From Scylla paramamosain (lineage: Eukaryota > Arthropoda > Malacostraca > Decapoda > Portunidae): a stretch of DNA of 64,000 bases. The DNA is taken from NCBI RefSeq assembly GCF_035594125.1, contig NC_087181.1, positions 11,627,500 through 11,691,499 on the forward strand, in the 5' to 3' direction. The first letter of the stretch is position 1; every line of letters begins with the position of its first letter. Both the position numbers and the translations under genes were made by a program. Positions 33,250-45,084 of this stretch are shown here, in pieces. The notes beneath the pieces are model-generated. The model was not told the origin of the DNA, made no database searches, and saw only the letters and a program-made list of their open reading frames with translations.

Positions 33250-35010
33250 GTCAATGTGCCACGGTAATCAGTCCACGGTACTCGCTTTACGATATTCGAT
33301 CCACAGTACTCGGTCCACGGTACTCGCTCCACGATATTCGCTCCACGGTACTCGGTCCACGGTACTCGCTCCACGATATTCGCTCCACGGTACTCGGTCC
33401 ACGGTACTCGCTACACGATATTCGCTCCACGGTAATCGGTCCACGGTACTCGCTCCACGATATTCGATCCACGGTACTCGGTCCACGGTACTCGCTCCAC
33501 GATATTCGCTCCACGGTACTCGGTCCACGGTACTCGCTCCACGATATTCGATCCACAGTACTCGTTCCACGGTACTCGCTCCACGATATTCGATCCACGG
33601 TAATCGGTCCACGGTACTCGCTCCACGATATTCGATCCACAGTACTCGGTCCACGGTACTCGCTCCACGATATTCGCTCCACGGTACTCGGTCCATGGTA
33701 CTCGCTCCACGATATGCGCTCCACGGTACTCGGTCCACGGTACTCGCTCCACGATATTCGGTCCACGGTAATCGATTCACGGTACTCGCTCCACGATATG
33801 CGCTCCACGGTACTCGGTCCACGGTACTCGCTCCACGATATTCGGTCCACGGTAATCGATTCACGGTACTCGCTCCACGATATTCGATCCACGGTACTCG
33901 GTCCACGGTACTCGCTCCACGATATTCGCTCCACGGTATTCGGTCCATGGTACTCGCTCCACGACATTCATTCCACGGTACTCGGTCCACGGCACTTGCT
34001 CCACGATATTCGCTCCACGGTACTCGGTCCACGGTACTCGCTCCACGATATTCGCTCCACGGTCACGGTACTCGGTACACGATATTCGGTCCTCTATATT
34101 CGGTGCACGATACCTGGTCCACGATATTCAGTCTAGGGTACACGGTACTCGCTCCACGATATTCGATATTCGGTCCACGATATTCAGTCCATGGTACTCA
34201 GTCCACGATATTTGGTCCACGGTATTCGGCACGCGATATTCCGTCCACGATATTCTGTCCACGATATTCGGTCCACTGTACACGGTCCACGATATTCGGT
34301 CCACTGTACACGGTCCATGATATTCGATCCACATTATTCGGTCCATGATATTCGTTTGACGGTATTTGGTCCACGATATTCGGTCCACAGTACTCGGTCC
34401 ACGATATTCGGTCCACGATATTCGGTCCACATTATTCGATCCACGGTACTCGGTCCACGATATTCGGTCCACGGTACTCGGTCCACGATATTTGGTCCAC
34501 TTTATTCGGTCCACAGTACTCGGTCCACGATATTTGATCCACAATATTCGGTCCACGGTACTCGGTCCACGATATTCGGACCACGGTACTCGGTCTACGG
34601 CACTCGGTTCACGATATTCAGTCCACGGTACTCGGTCCACGGTGCTCGGTTCACGGTACTTGGTTCACGGTACTTGGTTCACGATATTCGGGTCACGATT
34701 TTCGGTCCACGGTACTTACTCAATCCACGATATTAGGTCCACGGTACTTCGTTCACGATATTCTGTGTACGGTACTTGGTCCACGGTACTCGCTCCACGG
34801 TATCTTCGGTTCACCATACTCGGTTCACGATACTCTGCCCAAGATATTTGGTACACGGTGCGCTTTCTACGGTACTCGGTTCACGATATTCGGTCCGCTG
34901 TACTCGGTCCACGAGACTCGGTTCGACGGTAGATTGTGAGTTTCGCTAGTGTTTCACGGTACTTGGTTCACGTTACTCGGTTCACTGTATTCGGTCCACG
35001 GTACTCGGTC
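33250..35010. repeat. 14-bp minisatellite array, copy 4 (longest)
   Basis: The left half (33270-34060) is dominated by a 42-bp higher-order unit of three 14-mers: CGGTCCACGGTACT, CGCTCCACGATATT, CGCTCCACGGTACT. It is about 300 bp longer than copy 3 in this part only. Both strands have long open frames (387 and 254 codons), which I attribute to the 42-bp period. Confidence 0.9.
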
Positions 35011-35246
35011 CGTCGGTATCCGGTCCGTGATCCGCTTGCTATCTTCGGTAATCGTTTCATCATTACAGTTTTCTTCGTAAGTTTCGCAACAGTTTCTCAA
35101 AACACGGTCCGTCGGTTCGTCGTAAGTATTACAGTCGGTCCATCGCTACAGTATTCGTAACCTCCCCTCGTTATTCTCAGCAGTCGGTCCATACCACAAC
35201 ATTCCCACGTTGCGGCATCTCTCAATCAGGGGTCATGTGTGGGGGC

Positions 35247-36833
35247 TCAGAACCCCCAGCCCACGTCCTCCACCTCGGGGATGTAAGGCTCCAGTATTGC
35301 GCCCACGGTGAACAGCACCGCCTGCACCGCCAACGCACGCCAGACGCACCTCTTGGCGGCGTGGTAGAGGTCGTGCCAGCGTGAGGTGCGGGGAGGGCGC
35401 GCATTCTGTCCCTCCTCTGTGCCTCGCCGCCTCTCGTCACCCAACACACTTGTATCCAAGGGAGCGTCTTCACTTTCACCCTCCCACTCAACACTCATAT
35501 CCTCCCACTCATCACTCATATCCTCCCATTCATCACTCATATCCTCCCACTCATCACTCATATCCTCCCACTCACCACTCTCACCCTCCCACTCACCACT
35601 CTCACCCTCCCACTCATCACTCACATCCTCCCACTCACCACTTTCTTTCAAGTCTTCACTCTCTTTACACTCATCACTTTCTTTCTTCACTCTGTCTTCT
35701 TTCAAATCTTCATTCTCATCTTCACATTCGCTTTTGTCTGCACTGGTTTCAATAATGTCTTCAAACTTTTGTTGCACTTCTGTCATGTCATCCTTGATAA
35801 CAATGGCATTTCCTGCTTCATTACTTTCATTACACCCAGCATTGTCCCCTGCAATCTGAAGAGAGCTGGTGAGGGAGGCGGGGACTGCTGCAGGCAAGAC
35901 ACTCTCTGTAGTTAGTTCTTCCTTCCCTTCATCCTTGTGGAATTCCTTGGGTTGCTGCAATTCCTTTACTTTAATTTTCAGCTTAAAACTCAATGGATGA
36001 AATGAAGACACGTCTAAATGGATGTGGATTTTGGCAAACTTGCGATGCTCCTTCAAACACTGGATGAGGTGTCTGGCATCAACAGCCTTCTTCCTCATCG
36101 TCCCCAGGTCTCTCTTTACTTTCATCTTGACGAAACAATCTGCCTTCAGTTCTTGAATTTTCTTTAAATGTACGTGCATGCAGCAGACAGGATATCCGTA
36201 AGCCCCGCCAGGAAGGTTCTCCCGCCGCGCAGGGTCGAGATAGATGGTCATAATGGGGAACACAAATTTCTTGGCGTAGCACAGCCAGGACTGGATCACC
36301 TCGGCCTGAAAGGTGATCTCAGTCACTTTTATGGTAGTTGGGACTCGCACCGAACAGGAAAGTTTTTCTTCAAGGGCTGGAGGATTGCGGAACTCCTCGT
36401 TGGCTTCCTGCAATCCCTTTGTTTTTAATTTAAGCTCGAAAGTCAATGGATGAAATGAAGACACGTCCAAATTGATGTGAATTTTGCCAAAGTCGCGGTG
36501 CTCCTTCAAACACTGGATGAGGTGTCGCGCATCAACAGCCTTCTTCCTCATCGTTCCCAGGCCTCGTTTGACTTTCATTTTCACAAAACAATCTTCTCGC
36601 AGTTCTTGAATTTTCTTTAAATTTACATACATGACGCAGACAGGGTAGCCATAAGTTGCATGACCAAGGTTTTCCCGCCGCGCAGGGTCGAGATAGATGG
36701 TCATGATAGGGTAGACACAGCGCTTGACGTAGCACAGCCAGGACTCCATCACCTCGGCCTGCAGGGTGATCTCCGTCACCTTGATGGTTGCCGGCACCCG
36801 CACAGAGCACGAAAGTTTCTCCTTCAGACTCAT
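35247..36833 (-). CDS. Two-domain acidic tail-anchored protein, paralogue 4 (528 aa)
   Basis: Intact single-exon frame, same architecture as 828-2372, with eight acidic 7-residue units (the last one SVEWEGE). It has Tyr69, Glu178, Gly210 and His222 as paralogue 1 but Asp114 and the 8-unit VNTR as paralogue 3. Unique changes include Phe175 in place of Leu and Ile194 in place of Phe in domain 2. Hydrophobic C-terminal segment and stop-codon hairpin retained. Function unknown; expression should be tested together with the other three. Confidence 0.8.
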   Translation of the reverse strand: MSLKEKLSCSVRVPATIKVTEITLQAEVMESWLCYVKRCVYPIMTIYLDPARRENLGHATYGYPVCVMYVNLKKIQELREDCFVKMKVKRGLGTMRKKAVDARHLIQCLKEHRDFGKIHINLDVSSFHPLTFELKLKTKGLQEANEEFRNPPALEEKLSCSVRVPTTIKVTEITFQAEVIQSWLCYAKKFVFPIMTIYLDPARRENLPGGAYGYPVCCMHVHLKKIQELKADCFVKMKVKRDLGTMRKKAVDARHLIQCLKEHRKFAKIHIHLDVSSFHPLSFKLKIKVKELQQPKEFHKDEGKEELTTESVLPAAVPASLTSSLQIAGDNAGCNESNEAGNAIVIKDDMTEVQQKFEDIIETSADKSECEDENEDLKEDRVKKESDECKESEDLKESGEWEDVSDEWEGESGEWEGESGEWEDMSDEWEDMSDEWEDMSDEWEDMSVEWEGESEDAPLDTSVLGDERRRGTEEGQNARPPRTSRWHDLYHAAKRCVWRALAVQAVLFTVGAILEPYIPEVEDVGWGF

Positions 36834-37036
36834 TTTTGCTTATATTATTTGAAGTATTTTTTCGTCAGGGGGTATATGCCTTCCGTATCGAGGAAAGAAA
36901 AAGTGCCGGCCTTTGAGCTTGGAGTTAGTTGTCAAGGAAGTAGCCAGTCACCGCCTCCCTCATTTTTTTTGGAGTGTTTGGAGGCCAGCGATTGGTAGAG
37001 GGTGTGGAGCCCGGTGCAGTGATTGGCTGCTGGTGC

Positions 37037-37234
<198 letters not shown>

Positions 37235-37305
37235 TATGGACGTACGCTGTATTATCTTTGTTTTTTTGTACAGTTTTGTTTATATGTTGACTGGTTAGGT
37301 TGTTG

Positions 37306-37309
37306 TTCC

Positions 37310-37344
<35 letters not shown>

Positions 37345-37835
37345 TTGTTCAACTTTGTATTGATCTTTTTTTTATTTCTTCTTTTTCTTTTTCTTCTTTT
37401 TCTTCTTCTTCTTCTTCTTCTTCTTCTTCTTCTTCTTCTTCTTCTTCTTCTTCTTCTTCAAGAACTTCTTGTTCTTGTTCTTCTTCTTCTTGATCTTTTT
37501 CTTCTTTTCTTTGCTGTTGTTGTTGTTGTTGTTGTTGTTGTTTTTCCTGCTGCTGCTGCTGTTGTTGTTGTTGTTGTTATTGTTTTTTTTCCTGCTGCTT
37601 CTGCTGTTGTTGTTGTCGTTGTTGTTGTGTTTGTTGTTGTTGTTGTTGTTGTTTTTCCTGCTGCTGCCGTTGTTGTTGTTGTTGTTCTTATTGTTGTTTT
37701 TTTCCTGCTGCTTCTGCTGTTGTTGTTGCTGTTGTCGTTGTTGTTGTGTTTGTTGTTGTTGTTGTTGTTGTTGTTTTTCCTTTTTCTTCCTCACCTCCTC
37801 CTCCTCCTCCTCCTCCTCCTCCTCCTCCTCTTCCC
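37306..37835. repeat. TTG/TTC/CTG/CTC triplet repeat region, copy 2
   Basis: Same order of triplet runs as 18712-19232, with small unit-number changes. Confidence 0.9.
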
Positions 37836-37844
37836 CTTAAGACG

Positions 37845-38640
37845 CTAAAAGAAACAAACCAAAGTTAGTCATGCAATAATAAATTTTTTCTGTTCTTTAT
37901 GACAAAAGGAAACAAATATTTTCAAGAGGTAACTATAGTAAATATTAATGGTTGTGTGTAGTACGTACAGTACGCAGTGTTTAGATCAAGTATTATCTGG
38001 AAAGTAAACTTTTTTTTGTATTTAGTATATGTAACAGAATAGAGTCTGGCTGTTTTCTTTCTCTATAGTGTGATGTTTTTGTAGTGCCGCTCGTAATAGT
38101 TAGGTAAATTTTGAAATTTTCTTTTATATTACTGAGCCTGGAAATACTTTTATGCTAATGGTATTAGCTAAAGTATATGGCAAGTCAGAAAATGTAGTGC
38201 ATTCCAGTATGGGCGTCTTCTTTCTTCTCATGGATTTCGAAATGAATTACGTTACGTAAATATGATGGCCGAGACAAACATTTTCCCTGACTCCCTCCCT
38301 CTTTGTACACCAATATTTAGCTAAATTTGCGGGTGTTTTTAGCCTTGTACGTAAAGTAGAGCCAGGATTAAGCATGAAAATAGATAAATATTTCTTAAAA
38401 TGCAACAAATAAGGATATAGAAAAAAAAAAGGAAGGTTTGAGTGCCGTTCAGAGCGCCCATCACGAAAACAAGAAGACCCAGACCGAGACCTAGACCTTC
38501 TTTCCTGCCTCCCGGTCTCTTCGTCAGTATTTTCCTCGATTTTCAGGATTTTACGAACATTTCCAGGCATTTTCAGACAGACGGTAGAAGTAGGAGGAGC
38601 AAGAAATGAGGAATGAAAGTGTGCAAGGGAGTGTATTAGT
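37845..38640. repeat. Intergenic block M, copy 3
   Basis: Near-identical to 19240-20050. No gene seen. Confidence 0.6.
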
Positions 38641-38654
38641 AGTAGTAGAATGAG

Positions 38655-38869
38655 CGAGGTGGCGGCGGTGGCGGTGGGTGTTTAGCACTCTTGCCAGACT
38701 GCAGGAGTCCTTGCTTGTGGACAGCGGCCAGCGGGGTGAGGTCGAGGGTGGTGGGGGCGCCTGTGTAGCCAGCGCATGAAGGACCAAACAGGATCTTGGC
38801 CGCGCGCATCTGCACTCCCTCCAGCGCCTCTCCCTCTGCGCTGTGTTGAAGGTGACGACCAGGCCGGCG

Positions 38870-38870
<1 letters not shown>
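38655..38870 (-). mobile_element. LINE E remnant, copy 2
   Basis: As 20055-20270. It shows the uninterrupted 'attagtagtagtagaatgag' flank that is split by LINE D in the third copy. Confidence 0.6.
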
Positions 38871-38904
<34 letters not shown>

Positions 38905-39006
38905 AGTCAGTAAGGTTAATATTTACATGTAATAACCCTTTTTCTTTCGTCCGTCTGTTTGTCTGCCTCTTTGAGTGTTTCCTTGACTCCTTTTGTCCAT
39001 TATCCC

Positions 39007-39088
<82 letters not shown>

Positions 39089-39345
39089 AATTGGATGAAG
39101 GACGGATATAGGAGTAGGTGGGTGTATGGAAGGGTGGATTAGTGTGTGGGTAGCTACATGGCTGGATTGATTTAATTTTGGATGTGTGAATTGTTGTGTG
39201 GATGGATGTGATGGGTGAGTGAATGGGTAAGTGGATGAGTAAATGGATGGATGAATGGATGGATCGGTGGGAGTCAGTGGTTGGATGGATGAGTGGGTAA
39301 GTGGATTGGGGTGTGGTTGAGTGGATAGATGAATGTATTTGAATA
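38871..39345. repeat. (GT)n, (CT)n and GGATG repeat, copy 3
   Basis: GT 38871-38900, CT 39013-39084, GGATG-type repeat 39095-39345. Confidence 0.9.
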
Positions 39346-39440
39346 ACACCATGTAACTTTTTTTTTTTGTCTTTGGTCAGTAAATGTTACTTCCGCATTG
39401 GTTTTATCTAGAAATAAAAGAAAATTACAATTATTAGATT

Positions 39441-39660
39441 TAAAGAGAACATGGGGGCGCACTGCGAGGAGCAAGGTAAGCGCTTCCACCAAGATATATT
39501 GGACTTTGACCGCCGCTACCAAGGGTCGTATAGTGAAAACGTAATGGGAGACTGTATTTGTGGGCTGATTCGTGAAAGTAATTTACAGTATAAGTGCAAG
39601 TCGCGGAAAAACTACTCATTTCTAATGTTTTATTCCCTCACTTGTGTAATCCTAGAATAA
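39441..39660 (+). pseudogene. 3' fragment of transposon-type gene, copy 2
   Basis: Same 69-codon remnant and same deletion junction as 20845-21063. Confidence 0.6.
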
Positions 39661-40410
39661 ATAAATGTTACTTTTATATCATATGTTAATACTTTGTGCA
39701 AATGAGAGGTCAAATTTTCCTTTTTCTACCAAGGGAAATAGGTAAACTACATAAATATCATTGTCCTGGCCACAAAAGCAAAGTTAGAAAAAATATCAGT
39801 GTTTTCCATGTTTTCTAGGCATTAATAAATAAAAAATAGCAGTTGTTACCCAAGAACAAAAATTGTGTTGCACAGTGTAATTAGATGGATGGTTTGTTGA
39901 ATGTTATGTTAGTGTGTGCGGATCCACATGCTGCCTTCACGAAGCCTGTAGTCCAGACGTTTGAGTCTAGAGACATTTTGAAGACCAAATGGCTTGAGTG
40001 CCAAGAGTCTCGAGCACTAAACGTCCTTATTTGCACTCAGGCCGATCTGTCTTCAGGATCATCTGACTTGCGACATGGATGACCCAAGTACCATCCGCCC
40101 CAGTACCCAGTGACTGCCTCCCCTTTAATACACTGGAAGGGGGTGGTAGACAGGGAAAAAAGAGAGGGACGTGGGTAAAGGGTACTTAGTTTTTTTGTGA
40201 TGTTTAGTAGTTTTTGTAAGGTGGAGAAGTCTGTGTGAGGTGAAGCAGTAATTGTGAGGTGGAAGAAAGTAGTTGTTGTAGGTGGAACAGTCTGTATGAG
40301 GTGGATAAGCTGATCGCGGCAGTCTCCCCTCTCGTGCTGCCAGTGACGGCCGGTCAAAGGTGCAGTCGGAAAATATACCTTGAACGTGACTGTAGCTGAC
40401 CAGTAGGGCG

Positions 40411-40411
<1 letters not shown>
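39661..40411. repeat. Block N, copy 3, with 65-codon frame
   Basis: Frame at 39885-40082, then the ~30-bp GTGAGGTGGA repeats. Same as 21064-21815. Confidence 0.45.
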
Positions 40412-40474
<63 letters not shown>

Positions 40475-40485
40475 AGTCAATGAGA

Positions 40486-40514
<29 letters not shown>
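40412..40514. repeat. (GT)n-loop-(CA)n hairpin, copy 3
   Basis: GT 40412-40470, the same 16-bp spacer as copy 1, CA 40486-40514. Confidence 0.9.
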
Positions 40515-40517
<3 letters not shown>

Positions 40518-40519
40518 CA

Positions 40520-41207
40520 AATATAAATTATTTGATAAAAAAAACTTGCTGGTAAGAAATCATGCAAATAAAACTTAAATAATTAGATAGATTAACATAT
40601 AACTTTATTAAAAAACTAAATTATTTAACGGTACATTAACAAAGAAACATTCGTTAGAAAATAACGAACACATACACTAAAAACAAACAAACAAGGAAAC
40701 AAAAAATAAAGCTTAACATTTAAAGAGTCAAGACTTTAATAATCTTTCAACTAACATTACACTTTTCTTTTCTTTCTTTCTTTCTTTTTTTCCACTTACA
40801 TATCTTTTCACTTAATTTCCTTCCATTTCTTTATATTTTTCATATTTTTTTCCTTCTCCTTTCTCTTTCTCTCTTATCTTCTTTTCATTTTTCTCATTCT
40901 TACACATCAGCGCATCTCAACCCAACCAAGTATTTCTTTCTTCCTTTTCCTCCTTTTTTTTTTTTTTTTAATTCCCCAACTCATTCTTTCTCTCAATTTC
41001 TTCTCATTTTGTTCATTCTTCAACCCATTCTTTCTGCTTCTCATCTTCATTCTTCAGTTCAGCCATCTTGTCATTCTTTTTCTATTTTCAACTTGAGGTC
41101 TTTCCGTTTCTCCTCTTTTCATTGGTCTTTCCACATCACTGTACCTCAACGCAATCTTCCGCACAACAACCTTTCGTCCTGTTTTCACATCACACCTTAC
41201 CTGTACC
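40520..41207. other. 3' flank of peptide gene copy c
   Basis: AT-rich then pyrimidine-rich; possible 3' UTR of the minus-strand gene. No other gene seen. Confidence 0.35.
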
Positions 41208-42111
41208 TTAGCGGCCATAAGTATGATATGGGTTGTAGTTACCGTATCCACCTTGCCAATTATATCTATTACCGTAGCTGCCATAAGTTTGATATGGGTT
41301 GTAGTTATTGTATCCATTGTACCAATTATACCTATTAACGTAATGGTTTCCACTGTATATGAGTGGCCGTGATCCTCCGTGACTTGTCAGTGCACCCTGG
41401 AGGAGGCAAAGGGAGGGACGGCATGAGTAACGGAAGTAAAGGGAGAGGAAATAGGTGAAGGGAAACTACTGTAAAGCTGTTTATGAAGTCAAATAATTTT
41501 GTAAGCTCTTTGTAATCCTTCTGTAAACAATAATCCCTTTGCTGATCATTTGTAATTCTTTTGTAAATTAAAATCCCTTTGCTAATGTTTGTTAATTGAT
41601 TTTCTCCCCGTTAAACTGTTAACATAATCATGAAAATACTCTTGAAAGTCTCATGAATTTATACTGTACCCTTTGTGAACCCTTTGCAATAATTTCTAAA
41701 GAATTCTTCACCGTTTAACTATTGCTAGGATTAAGAAAAAACACTCTTGAAAGTCCCATGCACTTACACTGAACCCTTAGTAAAACCTTTTTCAGTCACT
41801 TTGTGAACTTTGTAATCCCTTTGAAAACTTTAACCCCTTTGTAATCCCTTGCGACGAGTTTTTTCTTACCGTAGTGGGATATCTGGACGGCAAGCCATCG
41901 GAAACAAAGCCTTGGTACACCTCTCTGGCTACGCGCTGGTGTGAAACATCTGGGATTGAGACAGGCAAGTTTGGTTTACCGCGTTCAAGGTCACTGGGCA
42001 TTCACTGTTTATCTCTCTCTCTCTCTACTCACCAGAGGGCATGCTTGTCACCAGCTCACTCAGCACCACCACCACCATCACCACAGACAACACAACAATC
42101 AGGCGACTCAT
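41208..42111 (-). CDS. Secreted Gly/Tyr-rich cationic peptide, copy c (intact, 115 aa, long form)
   Basis: Three exons: 42033-42111, 41870-41949, 41208-41396; introns of 83 and 473 bp with GT-AG ends (donors GTGAGT and GTAAGA). Exon 1 encodes the signal peptide 'MSRLIVVLSVVMVVVVLSEL' and ends in phase 1. Exon 2 encodes 'DVSHQRVAREVYQGFVSDG' and the start of a spacer rich in Ser, Pro and Thr. Exon 3 encodes 62 residues, without Cys, Lys, Asp or Glu, including two ~22-residue modules ('VNRYNWYNGYNNYNPYQTYG' and 'GNRYNWQGGYGNYNPYHTYG'). TATA box 42170-42181. Secreted, basic and Gly/Tyr/Asn-rich: such peptides in invertebrates can be antimicrobial or cuticle/matrix components, but I do not recognise the family. 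Exon structure is my reading and is not supported by transcripts. Confidence 0.75.
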
Positions 42112-42169
42112 TGTGCTTCTTGTCCTGTCCTCGCGTGCTTGCTGAGAGAGTGACCCAAACCTTTCCCTT

Positions 42170-42181
42170 CCTTATATACCT
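42170..42181 (-). promoter_or_regulatory. TATA box of peptide gene copy c
   Basis: AGGTATATAAGG on the minus strand, about 60 bp above the ATG. Confidence 0.75.
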
Positions 42182-42950
42182 CTGCTATACCACTGTCCTC
42201 CTGCGGCCTCCAGTACGCCACACAGTTGATATTCCTTAAGTTTCCCTCTGCGTTGTGAGTCTTGAGGAAAGGAACAAATTTCACATTCCACAGTACGTGG
42301 TTTGGTTTTGGTTTCCTATTTCTACGTTACCTGCGTAGCGTGGACACGTGATAATGGTCGGCTGGTCAGGTAAAAATTTTCCTACTTTGTGTTAAATGCA
42401 ACGGATAGTATTACTTTTGTTGCTTGGTGTTAAGTGTTGTTGTGCCTCCTTTGGTTCTGGAAGCAATGCGGTGTTGTGTGGCAGTGCAGTGCTTTGACCG
42501 GCCCTGCGTGGAGTGTGAATTTGCTTTGTTCTTTTTTAAGGGTGACTTTGTAAAGCTGAAAGAGATTTTGTTTGTGTACTCGTGTTTTTTTTTTTTTCTT
42601 ATTTGTTTATTTTTTTTTCTTATCGGTAATGTATGGTTGTTAGTGTTTTGAATTTGCTTTGTTGTGTCGTAATATTTATTTTTTTGTGAAGTTGAGAAGA
42701 TTAATTGTTTTTTTTTTGTTTTATTAACTTATTTATTTATTTTCTTTAACTGACAATAAAGGGTTCTTGCTAAATTAATATCACAACCATGAAATCATCC
42801 TTCAAAGTCTCATTAACTTCCACTAGATATGTTAAACTATCACCAGAATCATGAAAACACCCTTGAAAACCCAATAACTTCCAATATACCCTGTTTGATT
42901 ATCGTTAGAATCATGAAAACACCCTTCATACAACTAATCTACTCTCTTAA
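42182..42950. other. Upstream region of peptide gene copy c
   Basis: Matches 23510-24195 but lacks the 1.16-kb insertion. Three copies of the 'atgaaaacaccctt' element seen in intron 2 lie at about 42785, 42849 and 42910. No other gene seen. Confidence 0.4.
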
Positions 42951-42954
42951 AAAG

Positions 42955-43080
42955 CTAACCTAATTCAACCAAACAACCTCCTCTAACTTAACCTAACCAA
43001 ACCAAACCAAACCTTATGAAACCAACTCAACCAAACGAAAATAACCCAAGCCAACACACTAACCTAATCTAACATAAACA
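42955..43080. repeat. Degenerate AACCT tract, copy c
   Basis: Telomere-like pentamer-rich tract as at 25422-25615, shorter. Confidence 0.7.
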
Positions 43081-43336
43081 CACAGGAGGAGAGAAGAAGA
43101 AATAAGATAAACAAGACTGTAATGCAAACCAACAATGTTTCCTCGTATCATTACATTTGCTATTGGAAGCAACTAAGTGGCAGCTGTTTGCAATGCTCAG
43201 GAACAAGGGCTTGCTTGCTTCTGTGCTATCTATTCATTTCATTGCTAACATAATTATTTTCTTCCTTCCTCCCTTCCTTACCAACATTCTCCTGTGTATT
43301 TTTCACTAACTTCACTACCTACTGCATCTACCCGCG

Positions 43337-43339
43337 CGC

Positions 43340-43371
<32 letters not shown>
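43337..43371. repeat. (GT)n
   Basis: About 17 units at the position equivalent to 25994 and 55631. Confidence 0.9.
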
Positions 43372-43372
<1 letters not shown>

Positions 43373-43513
43373 CATTCGTTCCACGGCACCACCTGCATCC
43401 TTAGGGCAGGTTCACTCCCTTCCCGCGTCTTTCCCCTCCTCTTGATGCGGAAATACGTGTTTGGCAGCAGTACCCTTCCTTCCCCACCCCTGTGTCCCTT
43501 ACCGCCCCTGACT

Positions 43514-44193
43514 GAGTTGCCAGGTCGGGGACTGCCAACCTGCAAAGCTGCCACATCCCTCCCCGAAGACCGCCAAATCTCGCCACACCAGTTTGTTTTT
43601 TTTCCGCCACAAACCATCAAATAACATTAACGCATCATACGTAGACTTTCCAGAACATTCTATTTTTTCTAAAATTTACGCAAGATAAAACAATACTGAA
43701 TCAGCATACTGCAAAAAAATCGTTTGTAATTTTCAAGCAGTCACCCTTTTGACCTCACGTGAGCAAGGACAAGGAGAAGAAAAAGGACGGGAGAGTGAGA
43801 GGGATGGGGGACGCAGGGGTAAAAATACAGAAAGGTGGGGGGCGATCTCCGGGCAGGGAGTGACCCTAACTCAGGCTGAGGGAGGTCAAGGATCATCATT
43901 AGCAACGAGTGCGAAGATTGCGATCATTGTCAGCTGAGTGCGAACAACAATATTCTTCTGAACACTTCTCAGTCCACTAATTGTTTTAGCAACCTTGACC
44001 TCGAAGACCATTTTGACAGCAAGGACAATATGTAACACACTGGAGGCATACAAAACGCGCCAAAAAAATCATCAAGCATGACCGAAATGCGTCTAAAAAA
44101 TCCGCCAGCCTGCCAGCATAATTTTTTTTCCCCGCCAGCGAAGGTAAAACTCCGCCACGTTTAGCGGGAAACCCTCCAACCTGGCAACACTCC
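43514..44193. mobile_element. Candidate non-autonomous DNA transposon, copy 2
   Basis: Paralogue of 26166-26860 with the same imperfect TIRs ('gagttgccaggtcgggg' and 'ctggcaacactcc'). Probably duplicated with the unit and not inserted independently. Confidence 0.5.
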
Positions 44194-44199
44194 CTCTCC

Positions 44200-44640
44200 T
44201 GCTGTCTACTGTCCCCTCCCGTCCCTTACTGACTCGGTCTCTCTTTATCACTTGCATTGTCTGTCCTGCGTCTCTTATTTATGCCTTTTCTCTCTTGTTT
44301 TCCGTTTCTTACTATTCTCTGTCTCCTGTCTTCGTTTTTTGTTCTCTTTTTGCCTTTCTGTTTCTGTCTCCTGTCCTCCTCCTCCCGTTTCTCGTCTCTC
44401 TTTTCTGTTCTCTGCCACTTTCTATCCTCTTCCATTCACTCCTTTCTTCATGTTTTCATCTTTTGTTTTTTCCGTGTCCCCATTCTGTTCCTTTCTCTTA
44501 TATGTTATCTTCCCGTTTTCCTTTTTTTTTTTTTTACCATCTTGTCCACTCCTCTCGTATTTTGTTTTCCTGTCTTCCCTATTGTCTTCCTGTCCTCCTA
44601 TCTCTTCCTGCCTTCGTGTTTTTTTTTTTTTATTATTCAT
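44200..44640. repeat. CTGTC-rich pyrimidine tract, copy c
   Basis: As 26880-27310. Confidence 0.7.
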
Positions 44641-44734
44641 TTTTCATTTATTTATTTTTATTCCTTCAAGAAACTGTATAACGCGATGTGTGAATTGAAA
44701 GAATGTGCGTGCTAGAGGAGGCAGGCTGAGCAGG

Positions 44735-45080
44735 TGGTGGTGGTGGTGGTGGAGGTGGTGGAGGTGAAGGGTGCATCGTGAACACACACACACACACACA
44801 CACACTGTATAATCTTTGTTCTTTTGTACTGTTTTGTTTGTTTATTGGTTGGTTAGGTTGTTGTTGTTGTTGTTATTATTGTTATTGTTATTGTTGTTGT
44901 TCGACTTTGTCATTTTTTTAAATTTCTTTTCTTCTTCTTCTTCTTGTTAATGTTGTTGTTCTTCTTTTCCTTTTTGTTGTTGTTGTTGTTGTTGTTTCTT
45001 CTTCTTCTTCTTCTTCTTTTGTCTTTTTTTTTTCCACCTCTTTTTCATCTCGCTCCTCCTCCTCCTCCTCCTCCACATGA
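44735..45080. repeat. GGT, (CA)n, TTG/TTC and CTC triplet runs
   Basis: GGTGGT run near 44735-44765, CA at 44782-44806, TTG/TTC mixtures to 45020, CTC at 45053-45073. A reduced version of 18712-19232. Confidence 0.8.
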
Positions 45081-45084
45081 AATT

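Noticed and set aside
33185..34348. 387-codon 'RYSVHGTRST' repeat protein and its antisense
   Set aside because: Frames come from a 14-bp repeat with 42-bp period, open on both strands, with no conserved start or flank.
42182..42330. NF-kB-like GGGAAACTTA or GGGAATATC motif upstream of peptide genes
   Set aside because: Not conserved between copies a, c, d and e; short motifs of this kind are expected by chance.
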